From contig JAYMTL010000083.1 of assembly GCA_036897445.1 (NCBI GenBank), positions 23,109-87,108 of the forward strand: a stretch of 64,000 nucleotides of DNA, written 5' to 3'. Under the pieces are notes generated by a model. The model made no database searches. It saw nothing but the letters and a program-made list of their open reading frames with translations, and was not told the origin of the DNA. Below are positions 1 through 12,700 of this stretch, piece after piece. Origin of the DNA: Pelargonium tetragonum (taxonomy: Eukaryota > Streptophyta > Magnoliopsida > Geraniales > Geraniaceae). Position numbers and translations under genes: made by a program. How positions within the stretch are numbered: the first letter of the stretch is position 1; each line of letters opens with the position of its first letter.

Positions 1-3000
1 AACTACCCTACCTTCTTGAGTATAAATAAAGCGCAATTTCGGGGGGCTTCTCTTAACATTTTTGACCCCAGGTTTTTTAAGGGACTCCCTTTAACTAGCG
101 CTTTGGAAGTAAAATGAATTTAAAAAAGCATACTTTAGTATACTGGGTTACCCAAATTATAAAGCCTCGTACTTATCTTGCATGCAGCTACTCCTGTGTT
201 TTTAATACCTAAAGCGACTTAATTATAACTTACGTCTAGAGGAAATGCCCTGTTGTTTCATCCTGAAAAGTTTATACCGAAAGTTAAAGGTAAATTAGTT
301 AGCAAAATATCCTATAAAAGCAACATATAAGCTAGAAATCCCGGTACTAAGTACAATTTCAAGGGAATTTCTTGTATCGGTATAGGGCAAAGCTTAAAAT
401 AAAATAGAGAAGGGGGCTCTTTAAATAAACACTAGTGTTTTATAAATAAGTAATAGGAAGTTTTGACAAGGTTAAACTCAGTTAGTACTCATTTTTGGTA
501 ATTGGGGTTTGTTTATACATAGGAGTTTCCCTATTATTTCATTTTACTCAAAGGTTTCTGGATATCTTTTTTGCCTTTGTTTCAACAGGATTTAGAGGCG
601 CTTTTTATACAACTAAACCACTATTTAAAATTAAAAAAGTACTTACATTGTATCCAGGCTTAGGAACTTGGTTAGAAAAATGCTTTATACTAACCGGGAG
701 GGTTCTGAATTTAGAGTTCTTACCTTTTTTCTAGAACAAAATTGGAAGCTTTATCAAATAAACTTAAGGTTAGAATTACTGAGAATATAGCCAGGGTTTA
801 ACTTACTAAAGGAAATCCGGAATAAAAGAGTGCTGCCTTTACCAACGCGCGACTTTAAAAGATCTGGGCGTCATTATAGTTATGAAAGGGCTAACCTGGT
901 CAAAGTTCCTTTTTACTGCTAGTTTCTACGAATTCCGTTGACAAAGCCTTATATCATGAAAAATTCAAAACCAGTCCTAACCTACTATTATAAAGTCAAA
1001 TTTCTGAGGTGCAACTTCTTTTGACGGGAGTATTCTGGGCTTCCTGCTGCAGAGAAAAGAGCGTTATCTGCTCAGTTTAGTACTGGGAATTCCTGGATTT
1101 ACTCCCCTTTACATTTGGAATTTACAAAAGGCATAAAAAGAATTAGAATTTCCTTGAGTACTATGACGAACAGGCTTGGTTAAAGAGGGATAATTTACTA
1201 TACGGAATCTTTTGAACTCTAAGCTATTCATATTGTAAAAATTGAACTTGAGACTTAGGGTACTTTATAGGGATTATCTTTGAATATAGCAAGGAACTGA
1301 CTCAAGCGAGTGAACCTATACACTTTTTTTAGAAAGGGCCCTAATTTTTGTTAGAATTGTATATATGCCTAGAAGTTTAAACCCATGATACTGGACAGGA
1401 AAGGCTTGATACAGTGTAAGTACTTGCAGTAAAGAAAAATACCGGGCCTCTATTAGAGTTAATAGCATTGCTTCTGGGATTTAGAAAGCAGCCCTTTTGC
1501 GGGATTACCCTGGGTCTAAAATAAAAGAGAACCTATTTTATATAGGAAGATTCTTGTATTTTTCTCTGCTTTATCCTTATATTAATAAAGTGATTCCTAC
1601 GCAGAGTAAAGTGTCTTAATTAAGAAATAGGGACTATCAAACTAAATCAGGGAGTCTTTTTACTTTAGAATTAGAGGAGCTAAAATCCTGAAAAGTAGCC
1701 TCCTTTTAGGCTAAAATGAAATCTTAAGAAGTTTCTTGACAGAGGGGTGAAAACAGCAAAAAGTTACAGGTTCCTATAACGCACTTAACTCAGGTTCGGT
1801 TGTCATATAATTCATTATACGTAAAGTTATACTCCTAAAAATAGAGAGCAAAAAGACTTTCTTAAAGAAGTACACCGAGGAGGAGTTTCATTTCGGAAAA
1901 TTCTTTACTTTATTTTTAATCTACAAGAATCGGTTATAAGTGATTTTGTATCCAAGAGTTGCGGCTTTTTTATCTACCCCTACCTTAGACTTTTATGACC
2001 CCTAAGCTTATAAATCAAGATAAAGAAAAACGGATTCCTACTTTAAAAAATTCCGTGCTTCTTTACCTAGATTTTAAAAGTTACTCAACTAAACCTGTAA
2101 AAGCAAGAAAACTGAAGTAATAAGCTGGCTTTTAGTATCTGATCCCAGAGAAGAAGCCCTATGAGTAAAAAGGGCTCTCGCCCCTAAACTTTAGAGTTAT
2201 TCTTTCCTTTTTTTGTAAACCCTATAGAGGCATTTCCGCCTCTAAAAACTTCTAACAAAATTCAATAACTTCACTCCAAGGCAAAAAGTCAAAATATCCA
2301 AGACATTAATATAGTCAAATTCTTACTATAACCTCTTATAAAGGATTCACTTTTATGAAACATATTTTATCCGGGGTTATCAAAGTTATAAAGTAGTTGC
2401 TAGCCAAAGCTTGTTCCAGATCAAAACGAGTTCTAATTGGACTTTCCTCTTAATATTTTGGTTACATAAGGATTTAAACCCGGGTAGTTGAAGTGCATAA
2501 GTTCCCTTCTTTAAAAAGAAAGATAAGTTAATTAGTAAAAAGCTCCTACTCTTTTTATCTTTTATTTCAAATAACTATACTTTAACATTTAGAATGGTAG
2601 AATCCTGATAACAAAAAGAACCTATTAACTTCTTTAGGATAGGAATAGGGCAAAAGTCTTGGAATAAATAAAACTTAGTTTGTGAATGAGAAATGTGGGG
2701 TTGCCTACTTCAATTCTTTGAAAGGGGGTACTAGAAAAAGGATTTTACTTGAATAGAAGTCCTATGGATTGAATTGATATTACAGTGTAAATATAATAAA
2801 GATAAAAAGGATCCTTATCGAGACTTTACTTTAAATTCCCAAGGTTCCAATACCCGCCCACAAAGGGTTAACCCCTTAAGCAGACTCTAATAATATAGGT
2901 TTTCAATGGACCCCAGAGTTGATGTAATAATTTTTTATCTTAATCAACTCCGCGAATACCTATAGGCTAAAGAGAACTCGGAAAGCCCACCCTATATCTC

Positions 3001-4700
3001 TTAGGATAGAATTGCTATAGAACTTATACCTTGTAAACTCCCCTTAATTAATTGCTAATTAGTTGAAATTTTTTAGAATAGAGATTAAGGTATAAATTAT
3101 AGGGTGCCTTTCTCTTAAAATCTCTTAAAATTGTGTATCCTGATTATTCCCGCTTTGCTAAAGTAGCAGCTTTTTTGACTTGTTCTGATATCTTTCTTTT
3201 TTTAAATTTCCTAAATCTTAATTATTGGCGCTTTTTTGTCTCTAATATCTAATAAGGGGTCCTATTATCCAAAAGTAGAGGCCTATTGAATAAAGCTTTT
3301 CTCAGTAGTAAAGTCTTAATCCGATACACGTCAAGTTTTCTATTTTTTAATCGAAGAAGGCTCCTTGATCTAGCTAGACCGGAAAATTCTTGTATAGAAA
3401 GAAAAACTAAGTATCAGAATAAAGCACAGATGGTGGTTTTTGAGCTTAAACACTGGGTACTAGCAGAGACACAGCGGTTCTTGTGCAGCTTCAGAGTTGC
3501 TTTTATTTGACAAAAGGAAGAGCTCAACATTTTATACAGGGTACTTGTAAGGAACTCTTCGCCTAATCGAGGGCTTATTTGTTGAAAGATTTTCCAAGGA
3601 ATTTTTTAACTAACCGAGACTTTATAAAAAACCCTTTTACACGTGGTATCCTATCGATTTAATAGACTCTTTATTTAAGTAAGAATCCTATTGCCGGAGC
3701 TTAGCGACTCTTTTATAAAAACAAGGTTAGAAAGAAGCCTAAGGGATTAAGCCCTATAAAACCCTATAAAATGTGAGCTGATTGTATGCTAATAAAGTCC
3801 CGGGACTCTTATCTTGTCTTGTTATAGATTTTACTAGATTTTAATTTGCTTTTGACTCTTTTAGTGGGATTTAAATTAATAATAGGAACGCGAAGTAGGC
3901 CTAGCTAAACAGGTAAAACTTTTACAGGAGCGGATTAGGCAAGAATTAAGGGCATTAAATATAAAAGATAGGGGTAGCAAATTCTTTGTAGAAGGGCCCC
4001 TTATAACTCATAACTCAGAGGTTAAAGTCCTATACATAATATTGGCATAGAGAGCTTATGAGCGCTTAATTATCTAAAAAAACTTGTCGAGAAAATTGCT
4101 TAAGGATTACTCTTTAAATTGGACCGCTGCGTCGAAGCAAGAGAGTCAGGGAAAGAAATCCGGACACTTCGAGTAACCCTATCGGAATTCTTTTTTAGAC
4201 TTCTAATTAAGTGACATTTAATCCGAGGGAACCGCGGAAGCTTCTCTTTTTTTAATTAAATCTAAGAATGTTTGTACCCGTTAATAAGATAATTAGAGGA
4301 TCCTGCACTCCTTTGTAGGAAGAGCTCCGTGATTAAGATTGCAAGGATAAAAAGAGAGCTTAAGTTCAAATCTTTTAATACATGTATTTAGGAAGATAAA
4401 ATATTCCGAATGTTGAACCGTTAAAATAAGGCATTAGTATAAGAATCAAACAGAAGTAAGTTGAGCCATTGTCTCGGCCCCGTGCAGGATGTGTAATTTT
4501 ACCTGTGAATCCCCAAAAAAGTTTTAGTAAGTATAAGGGGGCACTTTCACGGGCTTCTTTGCAGGCAGTACTTTTTGTAGAGAATTGTATAGCTTTAGAC
4601 TCATAATATAAAAACATAAGGTTCCCCGCTTTTTATAGGACCTAAGACCTAACTAAAATATTGAAACAGGAGGAGCTTGACATAGGAAAAAAGACCTTGA
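1..4700. other. Gene-free AT-rich stretch with small hairpins
   Basis: No frame here exceeds about 80 codons and none reads like a known protein. Both strands are dense in TAA and TAG stops. The visible structure is small: a hairpin at 78-94 with AAGGG and CCCTT arms around an ACT loop, a GATAA/TTATC-flanked AAGGATCCTT palindrome near 2801-2820, and an exact 10 bp tandem duplication (TCTCTTAAAA twice) at 3111-3130. I see no tRNA, rRNA or promoter that I would defend. Confidence 0.6.
3111..3130. repeat. 10 bp tandem duplication
   Basis: TCTCTTAAAA is present twice in direct abutment. It is one of several short, exact, two-copy duplications in the window, which suggests slippage or template switching during replication. 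Confidence 0.8.
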
Positions 4701-5263
4701 CTTTTGAGAGTGCGCTTGAGTCTTGCTTCCAAACCTAAAAAACCATACCATAAAATAAAAAGCAGCTCAAAAAGACTCCTTATAGTTCCTAACACCTAAC
4801 ACAAAGGGTAGCTGGCAATTTCTTTTGAATAGCTTTGAAACTTCAAGGCATGACGTAAGATGACCGAACCTTTAATTTGTAAAAAGTTGTTGATATTTAA
4901 AAGGGTACCTATCTTTTTTTACTCCCTTCAGTGTTTAGAACACCCGCTTCTCCGAAACCTTAGCTTTTAGTCCCCAAGGAAGAAAATCAGAAGCTCTGTT
5001 ATATACGGAGTCCTGTGAAGTGCTACAAACGTTAAGATAAGAGACTTCGGATAAAAGAAAAAGAAGGTATTATATAAACTATATATAGGATTAGTTATTA
5101 CTTTTTGGGCATTTATACAATACAGAGTTTTTTGATTTGGGTATTACGGGCAATCCCTTTTACTCCAAGTAAGTTCTTTTTTATATTTTAAAATAAAGGT
5201 TCTCCTAAATTATACTCATAAGTACGCCCGTTATTAGAAGTATAATCCTTAATTCAAAGCACC

Positions 5264-5283
5264 TAAAAAGGAGTGCCTTTTTA
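5264..5283. repeat. Perfect 8 bp stem hairpin, AAGG/CCTT class
   Basis: TAAAAAGG and CCTTTTTA are perfectly complementary around the four-base loop AGTG. It is the longest clean example I found of a hairpin type repeated throughout the window, in which an A-rich arm ending in AGG and a T-rich arm beginning with CCT flank a loop of three or four bases. A transcription terminator is possible in principle because the right arm ends in T residues, but no gene lies upstream. Confidence 0.7.
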
Positions 5284-7938
5284 ATCCCTAGTAAGTTTAT
5301 CCCTTAACTTAATTTAATGAAGCAACCGGCTTTTTCTATAAAATCAATAGCAGAATAGGGAATTTTCAATAAAAAAATACTAAGATAAAGCTCTTACTAG
5401 ATCAGATAGGCTTTGTTAACTTCTCCGTGAGGAATGCTCCTAAAAAGCAAGTCTTTAAAATTGCAAAAAAACAAGGTATACCCGCAAACATACGTAACGG
5501 AGCTAAGACTTTGCGAGTTAATGTCAATTTCAATACATACATATATACATATATATATATAGAAAGTACACGGAGAGATTGAGGATCTCTACTACTCCAA
5601 GACTTGGGTTATACCTACCTAAGTAAGGGCTGACTTCGAACAATTTACGGGATAACTACTCAAGGGAAGCTCTCCAATAAGGGTGCTTTTTTAACTTAAT
5701 CCTTTGTCTAATTCAGGGAGTTACTAAAAAAAGGCTAAACTTTAACGCGGAACTTCTCAAAGATTCCGATAAGGATTAACTTACTGAGTAGAGAGATAAA
5801 TTGGGATTGTCTTTGTACCAAACCAATTAAAGCTTTTCAATAGAAACGGCTGCTGGAGTCCTCTACCTTGAATTTTACAACCACTTTTCAATCATAAACT
5901 AGAGGGAGTTTTCCTTAAACTGAAAGGCGGGGCTACTTTTAGCTTTCATACTCTTAAAGAGCACTTGTCAAGATCGAGGATTCCACCCAGTTTACCACTA
6001 ATAGAATTCGAATGTATAATAAGTTTTAGCTATACTAACTAAGATATACTTTTTCTTATGAACACGGAACTCTTGCAATATTACATACCTGTAAGTCCCT
6101 ATTACTAACGGAATTTCTAGGACTCTTACTTTTAGCATGAATCGAGCTTTCGAAAAAGAATTATAGAATCTATTTGCAAATGCAAGCCTTTACCTTTTTT
6201 TATGCTAAAAAAATCCCTTAATCCAGCAGGGTATAGGTATAACACAAGAAAAACTTTATTGTTTTAAAAAGAGTGCAATTTTGTCTAAGTAGTTGAGGTT
6301 GTAATACAGGACATCCTAGCCAATTACTGGTTTATAACAAGATTTGCTGGAGTAAAGATATAAGTATAAACAACACCTTTGGGGAGACTTTTTCTCTTTA
6401 AACAAGAATTCAAGAGCGGATCTCTGAGACGTAAGTTTTGCTGCAGTAGTTTTATTCAAGTTATATATAAAATTTCTGGCATTCCTCTTAAACGGGAGTA
6501 CTCTTAAAGAATTTAGAACCTGTGTGTTTTTCGGAGTACCCAACGATAATCATGGATATTCTTCTGTATCATTGGTTTGAGACTTATTCCAAGTAAAAGC
6601 TCTATTTTTGGGTAGTTTTAAGGAGGGTGCTATAATAAAAGCAACAATCTTATCCTTTTGAGGTATTTACAAAAAAAGAGGGCTACTTCAGGGAATCTTA
6701 AGCGGGATTCCCCTCAGCCCTTCGAACTTCAATTTGTATATGTACTACAGCAACCCGTCTAGAAGAAGTCATATATCTAGGATAATCTTTACTAACAAAG
6801 GACTTGAGCCTGCCACTATTAGTTAAAAATATCAAGATTTTGTCAACGCGAGTCAAGTAGAAAACAAGGATGCTACGGATTTGACTTCGTACTCTAACTC
6901 TTGGGTATTCTACGAGACCCTAATATTCCACCCGGGGCTTCAAATGAAATAAGACACAGGTTCGAATGCCCACAAGGAATAGTAATTCTAATTTTTCAGA
7001 AGTAGTTAACCCGCGCAATACTAGGGTACTTTCCTTCAAAAAAGGCACTTGCTAGAAGGAACTAGTATTTTACCGAGGCGGGTATTAAACCCGAACTAAT
7101 AGAGGTTATTTTAAGCAAATAAATAAGATATAAAAACCTCTGTTGGGTTTTTAATATAATAAGGTAAAAAAAGAGTATTTTGCTCCCTATCGTGCGTAGA
7201 TATAGATGCTCTTTCAAAGAGGTGAAACCCATATTTCCACACTCCGGGTCCTATTCAAAACAAATTTCTGATTCCTAGTAATAAAAGTGTACCTTTTAGT
7301 AAAAAGATTTGGACCTTGGGTAACAAGACTGGTTGTAGTTACGAGTCCTAATTGCTCAAAAGCGGGCTCCCATATGTAGTGTAGACAAGCTTGCTCTAGC
7401 CCTTACTCAACTCTATTAAGAAAATTTCCTTATGGAATCTGAAAGAGATAGATCCAGTACATAAAACAAAAGTATTAACCACCAAAAAAGACTAGTTACA
7501 AAAAGTGCTTAATTCTGCAATGCAATAACACGGATATCCCTATAGAGTACCTATAAGATAATAAGGGAGCTCTTTAACAAATATAACTTAAGGTACCCTA
7601 AAAAAGAAATTTTTTACCTTTATTTAATTCAAATACTTTAGTGACTTGAACGGGTCCGTGTTATTTAGTCAAGGCTCCCCTTTGATGTTTACAGAATACT
7701 TTACATTCCAGATGCAAGCTTTACACGCGGGATTCCCAATAAAGCCTTTCGAAATTGCTCTATAGTAAAAGTGCCATAAATTTACAAATAGATAAATAGA
7801 GCGCCTATTAAAATTAGTATTACCTGCTATTGTTATAATATAAGGCCTTGGTTATCTTTTAATTACCAGAACCTTTCCAAAGAAATTCGTAAAAGGCAGG
7901 AGTACAAGAATCTTAAATCTCAGCCTGCTACAGGACCC

Positions 7939-7952
7939 CTTAATTACATTAC
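7939..7952 (-). repeat. GGTAAT-GTA-ATTA mini-hairpin module (isolated)
   Basis: On the minus strand this reads GGTAATGTAATTAA: an unpaired GG, the arm TAAT, the GNA-type loop GTA, and the arm ATTA. It is the same module that is dense at 56.2-60.6 kb, here as a single copy in otherwise featureless DNA. Confidence 0.7.
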
Positions 7953-9203
7953 CTTACCCAAGTCCTGAAACCGTTCCTAATATTCCCTAGACATTCTAGA
8001 GTTTTCCAACTTTACCTTGTTAGAAAGTAATTGAGTTAGACATATGCACAAACAAAACCCCTAAATTTACTGGAATAGGGACTCTCTCTAAACTAAAAGA
8101 GTAGGCCAAAACTTCACTAATCCTGGCAAATTACCCTTTTTTATCTTGTAAAAAGTCCTATAGAATTCTCGTTGATTTGAAACTCTTCTTAACTTTGTAG
8201 CTCCTTTGTTAGTTCTTGATGCTAGCTGCTACCTTACCCGTCTTAAACTTAAAAGCCTTGCTCTTCATGATAACTCTACCTTTAAAAGGAACACCGACAA
8301 GAAAAAGTTTTCACTTTATTCCACTTCCTTACTTATAAACTTACAGGTCTTTCCTAAGTTACCCGTATCCTAGATTCGAAATTCTTACATTTGAGTAAAT
8401 AGCTTCGAAAAGTAAGGGACAATAAAGCAAACCCCTAATACATCCCATAAGTGTAACAAGAAAAAGGCTACAGTTACTATCCCGAATGTCCTTTATCACC
8501 AGCTTAGATACCTTTTAGACTTCTCCTAAGTTCTTTTTTGATGAAATTGCTTTACTAGCTCCTTCAAATTCTATTGGACCTTGTTTAGAACTGAAGTTGA
8601 GTAGCTCAAAACTAACCGGGCTTACCTAAAGTCTTTATTTCTTGTAAAAACAGAAATAGATATTCGGTATTGCTTTTTCTCCTTTTTCTGTAACGTACAG
8701 GAAACCCAAAAAGGAGATTTGACTTTAAACTGATAACACTCCCCCGGAAATAGGAAGAGTGACTACTAGACTCAAATAACCCTTAAACTCTTTACTCTTT
8801 TATTAATATTAAAGGGCCCACTTTAGATAAAAGAAGGAATGCGGATTCTTACTCTCTATCTTATTCAGCTGTACTGAGGGGGTTATGAGCCCTACTCTTA
8901 TCTGTATTCCCTGTCTTTTGGGGTATTGAAGTATATCTAGAGCGTCTTATTCTTATAGTTATAGGTTCTATTTTAGATAGTACAAGATACCTAACGCTAG
9001 CTTCTTATGGAACTACTTCTTCTTAACTTGTTTCTTAGTCTTTGCAGTACTCTTATCCCCCACTCTTAAGTAAGGATAGGAGTTTTTCTTTGTCTTATGG
9101 AGCTTATCTGTACCTATTGTACTTACTGTATTCCTTATCTTATTGTAAGGAGGAAGTCTCTTTCTTAGTATATATCTATAGCAGTATATTCTATAAGTCT
9201 TAC

Positions 9204-9263
9204 TCTTTTATATATTACAGTAGTTTATATAATATGTATAAGTATTCTTTTATATATTATAGT
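9204..9263. repeat. Imperfect 41 bp-period duplication
   Basis: TCTTTTATATATTACAGTA at 9204-9222 recurs at 9245-9263 with a single base change, giving a period of 41 bp. It lies in a TA-rich part of the pyrimidine-rich island. Confidence 0.65.
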
Positions 9264-9878
9264 AATAGATAAGTATAACTTGCTACTGATGTTATTGACA
9301 CTAGAGGAACCTGCTTATTTGCTTTCTTATTCATACTCTGGATCTTCTTCTTAGTCTTCATCATAGCTAGACCCTGTAGGTGTCTTAATAGCGAGTCTTG
9401 AACATAAATGTTCCTTACTGCCTGCAGCTAATGTATTCTTGTGGCCAATTTGTCTTATACTGAATTTATCCATAGTACTTATTGTAATGTATCCTTATAA
9501 ACAACTCTATCTTTATATATTAGTTATAGAATATAGTTTAATAATAGATAATTTAATTGTTATAATCTAAAAAGGACTCTAATTCTAGTAGTAACTACCC
9601 TAATAGTTTGTAACTATAATATTTAACGAGGACCCTCTCTGAAAAGACTTCTAATGTCAATATAGCTTGCCGAGAAAGTTTAACCTTAGAACCCCCCTTT
9701 TACTTTGTTGTTAGGTAATCCAGTGCGGGACAAGTTTCTTCTAAGGCCTCTCCAACTTTAAAATAAGTATAGAAGAAGGAAGAATAAGGGGGTATATTAC
9801 TATAATGGATTAGAAGTTAATTAATAAGTATGTAATAGATAGTCTTGTTCTAGTTGAAAAAGAGAGTGATATTAGTCT

Positions 9879-9894
9879 AAGGGCTGTCGCACCT
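9879..9894. repeat. AGGGCT..GCACCT bulged hairpin, copy 1 (loop GACA on lower strand)
   Basis: The upper strand reads AAGGGCTGTCGCACCT. The lower strand folds as AGG, bulged T, GC, loop GACA, GC, CCT. GACA is a GNNA loop. Five relatives occur at 29296, 32893, 34257, 44877 and 60724, all in the same orientation. Confidence 0.7.
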
Positions 9895-10440
9895 CTAGTA
9901 TTCTGCTTTTATCGTTAAAAGAGGAGACAAACCTTTTTATAGTAGGAAATAGTCAAAGTTCCCGACTGTAGCGTTAGCGGGGGAGGTTGCTGTATGATAG
10001 TGTATAAATAGTACAGACTTTATAGGCACATCAATGCTTATTAACTTGTTACTCTTCCGTCCCAATCTTTAAAGCTCTTATACTCTTTAGGCCTAGACCT
10101 TTATAAATAAGTCTCCGTACCTAGAGTCCTCCTTCGGGAGATAATACCCTTGTATTCTTCTTGGTGTTCCTTTGGGTGTGGAGCTAGTCTATTTGTATTA
10201 GTTGTTTTATACTCCTTTTTAGTTAGATAGTTATAGTTTATTAAGGAATTAATGGGTCTAAGGGGACTCATAGTAGTTTCTAGATAGTCTTGGTTGTATA
10301 AGGATAATCCCTCTTTCTGCAGTTACTGACAAGGGAGGATTGTGCCCTAGTAACTAGATTATACGTTATCCTTACCGACCTTTTTTTGACCTTGACTTAC
10401 TTCTTTAAATTTAAAAGCATGTAACTGCATACCTAACTTC

Positions 10441-10553
10441 TTAGCTAGACCTCTCTTAATTGCATTACCTCCTGCCTTAGTCTTGTTCTTGTATTAGTTC
10501 TATACTGTATTTGGTCTATTAGCTAACTATTCTTAATTGCATTACCTCTTGTT
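10441..10553 (-). repeat. Direct duplication carrying two GGTAATGCAATTAA modules
   Basis: TTAGCTA followed by a pyrimidine-rich spacer and TTAATTGCATTACCTC occurs twice, at about 10441-10475 and 10519-10553, with a period of 77-78 bp. The modules proper are at 10456-10469 and 10533-10546. Read on the minus strand each is GG, arm TAAT, GNA loop GCA, arm ATTA. Confidence 0.75.
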
Positions 10554-12340
10554 CTTTGTTCTTATCGTTAGGGAGGATAAAAAGCCTAGAGATACTACCC
10601 CCCGGGTATAATAAAAGTTTGCCCTTGTTAAAGCAGGACCGAGGCTTTACCTGTGAAATTGGAAATTTCCCTGCAAATCAAAGAAAGATAGAAAAAATGT
10701 TACTAAAAATGCTCTAGCCTAGAGACCCCTGGGTTTACTCACGGGTTTGCCTAAGCAAAGCTAAAAAATCATTCTTTAGTGACCACTAAGTCAAAATATA
10801 GAAAGATACAAAGAATATTAGTCTCACATCCTGTTTTTAATTATACAAAGTAAAGCTTGGTCTTGGAATGGGGCCTAACTAGTACTTTTAGAAATCCCCT
10901 GAGAGAAGCTCTAAGTAGCTATAATTACACAAAAAACAAGGTTTAAGTTTTTTACCAGGACCTGGAATACACTTACCTCAATAGAATTTGCCTGGCACTA
11001 GAAAATGTCAAGGTATAAACCCCTTTTGTGAAACTAGAACCCAAAGTAAGGAACTAGTAAAAGGAAACTCTTCAACCTTATATTAAAGTCTTAAGGGAAC
11101 CCGCCTTTTTAAGAGCTTAAAGTCCTTTAACTCTGTCCAATAGCTTACCACACAGAAGTACTAGCCTGGAATCTCTATTAATCATTTCAAAAAAGGATTT
11201 GTTTTATAGTTATCTACTTTTATAGGTAATACCAAAAAAAGACTCAAATTTTAAGTAAGGATAGTTTACACAGGTATACAAAAAATTAGCTTATCAAAGC
11301 AAAGTTCTGAGATAGTGGATATAACTTTATTGTTAAGTAGACACAAGCCCAGCTAAGAGGAAATCAGGAGCTTATTGTACTTTAATATGCAAGCCCTTTA
11401 ATTCGGGGGATACCTCTATATCTCGTAAAAGTATCCATTAAATGAAGATTTTTGTGGTTAGTGGCAGCGAGTTAAATTTAAGCTTTTTCTTAAGCAAAAG
11501 CGGGCTCTAACAATATAGAATAGAAGAACTTTGGTATATCCTTGGTTTATAGCTGGGCGTGAGTATTTTCATATATTAATAATTGAACAAGTCACTCTAT
11601 TTTTATTTTATTTGATATGGGGTTTCCTACATTCAATTGAGTATTACGGGATACAAGCCAATTTCAATTTCCCTCTTTTGTTAAATTTTGCTGTATATAA
11701 TATACATTACCTCGTGTTCTGCTTGTTTAAAAAAAATGTAGGGCAGTGAGAATAAGCTAAGGTAAGGGAATACCTATTAGAAGAGTACCCGCTGCAACAA
11801 AGGGACTCATAACAGATCTCCTAAGAAAATTGCAGTTTAGATTAGATAAGGGTATGAAACAGTTAAGGTATGTAGTTGTAGTGGGGGTATCTACATATAT
11901 ACTCAAAACTCAAAAGACTTCCTGCATTTCCCTCCCTTCACTTATAATTTCTTAAATGAAAAGGAGCATAAAGGGTTAAAATCTTAATGAAGTAAAATTC
12001 AACTTTTATAGTTTTTTTGTCATATTATTGCATTCTAGGGGGTTGGCCTGTTAACCATTACGAGAATTAAAAAGGACATCATCCCGTTTGCTGCTTAGCT
12101 CAAACAAAGTTAATATAATGCTAAAAGTAAACCCGCGCAAAGGTGCTATTCATCATTATTTGATAAGATTTTTAGTGGTTCTACTTTATTAATTTAATAA
12201 AGAGGGCTTCTTAGAAGTTTGAAATCCTATTTTTATGCTATACTTAAACTTTCAAAATAATTACCTAATTTAGCCAGAAATTCGTTTACTTTTCAGTCCT
12301 CTGACTCTCGCCCACTTTCATTTTTTAGGAACCAAGAAAA

Positions 12341-12364
12341 GGTAACGAAGTTAATTACATTACC
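12341..12364. repeat. Two GGTAAY modules head to head, sharing their centre
   Basis: The plus strand reads GGTAACGAAGTTA from 12341, and the minus strand reads GGTAATGTAATTAA from 12364. They overlap in TTA at 12351-12353. The unit is therefore bounded by GG and CC and is nearly palindromic. A stretched version with the same two ends separated by about 33 bp is at 27959-28018. Confidence 0.75.
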
Positions 12365-12674
12365 TTTCTTTTGAAATTGGTACTGGATTGTAATACCAAA
12401 AGGACTCCCTGTTGAGATTATAGGTTCGATAAACGGCGTTACAAATTAGTATAGGATACCCCGTACTTCTTACTAAGGTGAATCTTGGCATTTTTCCAAA
12501 AAGAGTTGTTGATATTTATATAAGTTCTGCTTTTACTGGGATCCTTAAAAAAGCTTTCTAAGTGTTTTTTGTTTCTAGATTGTAGGGAAGCGCCGGACTT
12601 AAGCACTTCAATATATAGTTGCCCTTTTATTTCCCCTCTGATTTCCTTTAGATTAAAACTGTGTTCAGATTTTT

Positions 12675-12700
12675 AAGGTTTATAGAAGGTTTATAGAAGG
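12675..12700. repeat. 11 bp tandem repeat
   Basis: AAGGTTTATAG occurs twice in tandem, followed by a further AAGG. It is an exact short-period duplication. Confidence 0.75.

Larger units (their letters stand above)
4700..8850. other. Gene-free AT-rich stretch
   Basis: No coding frame or RNA gene is recognisable. It contains a clear hairpin at 5264-5283, an AT dinucleotide-rich run at about 5530-5565, and one isolated mini-hairpin module of the GGTAAT type on the minus strand at 7939-7952. From about 8100 the upper strand becomes progressively richer in pyrimidines. Confidence 0.6.
8860..10600. other. Pyrimidine- and TAG-rich island
   Basis: The upper strand is rich in CTT, TTC, TAG and TAT words and poor in G outside AG, GG and GTA steps. 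It contains near-identical 19 bp copies at 9204-9222 and 9245-9263 (TCTTTTATATATTA... with one difference), a copy of the AGGGCT..GCACCT hairpin at 9879-9894, and two direct copies of a minus-strand GGTAATGCAATTAA module. Words such as TAGCTAGACCTCT recur in the islands at 33.5-34.8, 44.2-45.1 and 63.3-64.0 kb, so these islands look related. The longest open frame, about 76 codons at 9042-9272, is low-complexity Tyr/Ser-rich and I treat it as an artefact of composition. Confidence 0.5.

Noticed and set aside
495-734. 79-codon frame with a hydrophobic N-terminus
   Set aside because: TTG start, no ribosome binding site, no recognisable motif; T-rich DNA gives hydrophobic translations by default.
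5530-5565. AT dinucleotide-rich run that might be a promoter or origin
   Set aside because: Similar TA runs occur at 34928, 39986, 42408 and 54250 with no associated gene; there is no specific evidence for function.
9042-9272. 76-codon Tyr- and Ser-rich frame
   Set aside because: It is a low-complexity translation of the pyrimidine/TA-rich island, including a duplicated segment.
11531-11749. 72-codon hydrophobic frame that could look like a membrane protein
   Set aside because: TTG start and T-rich composition explain the hydrophobicity; no conserved motif of any organellar membrane subunit is visible.
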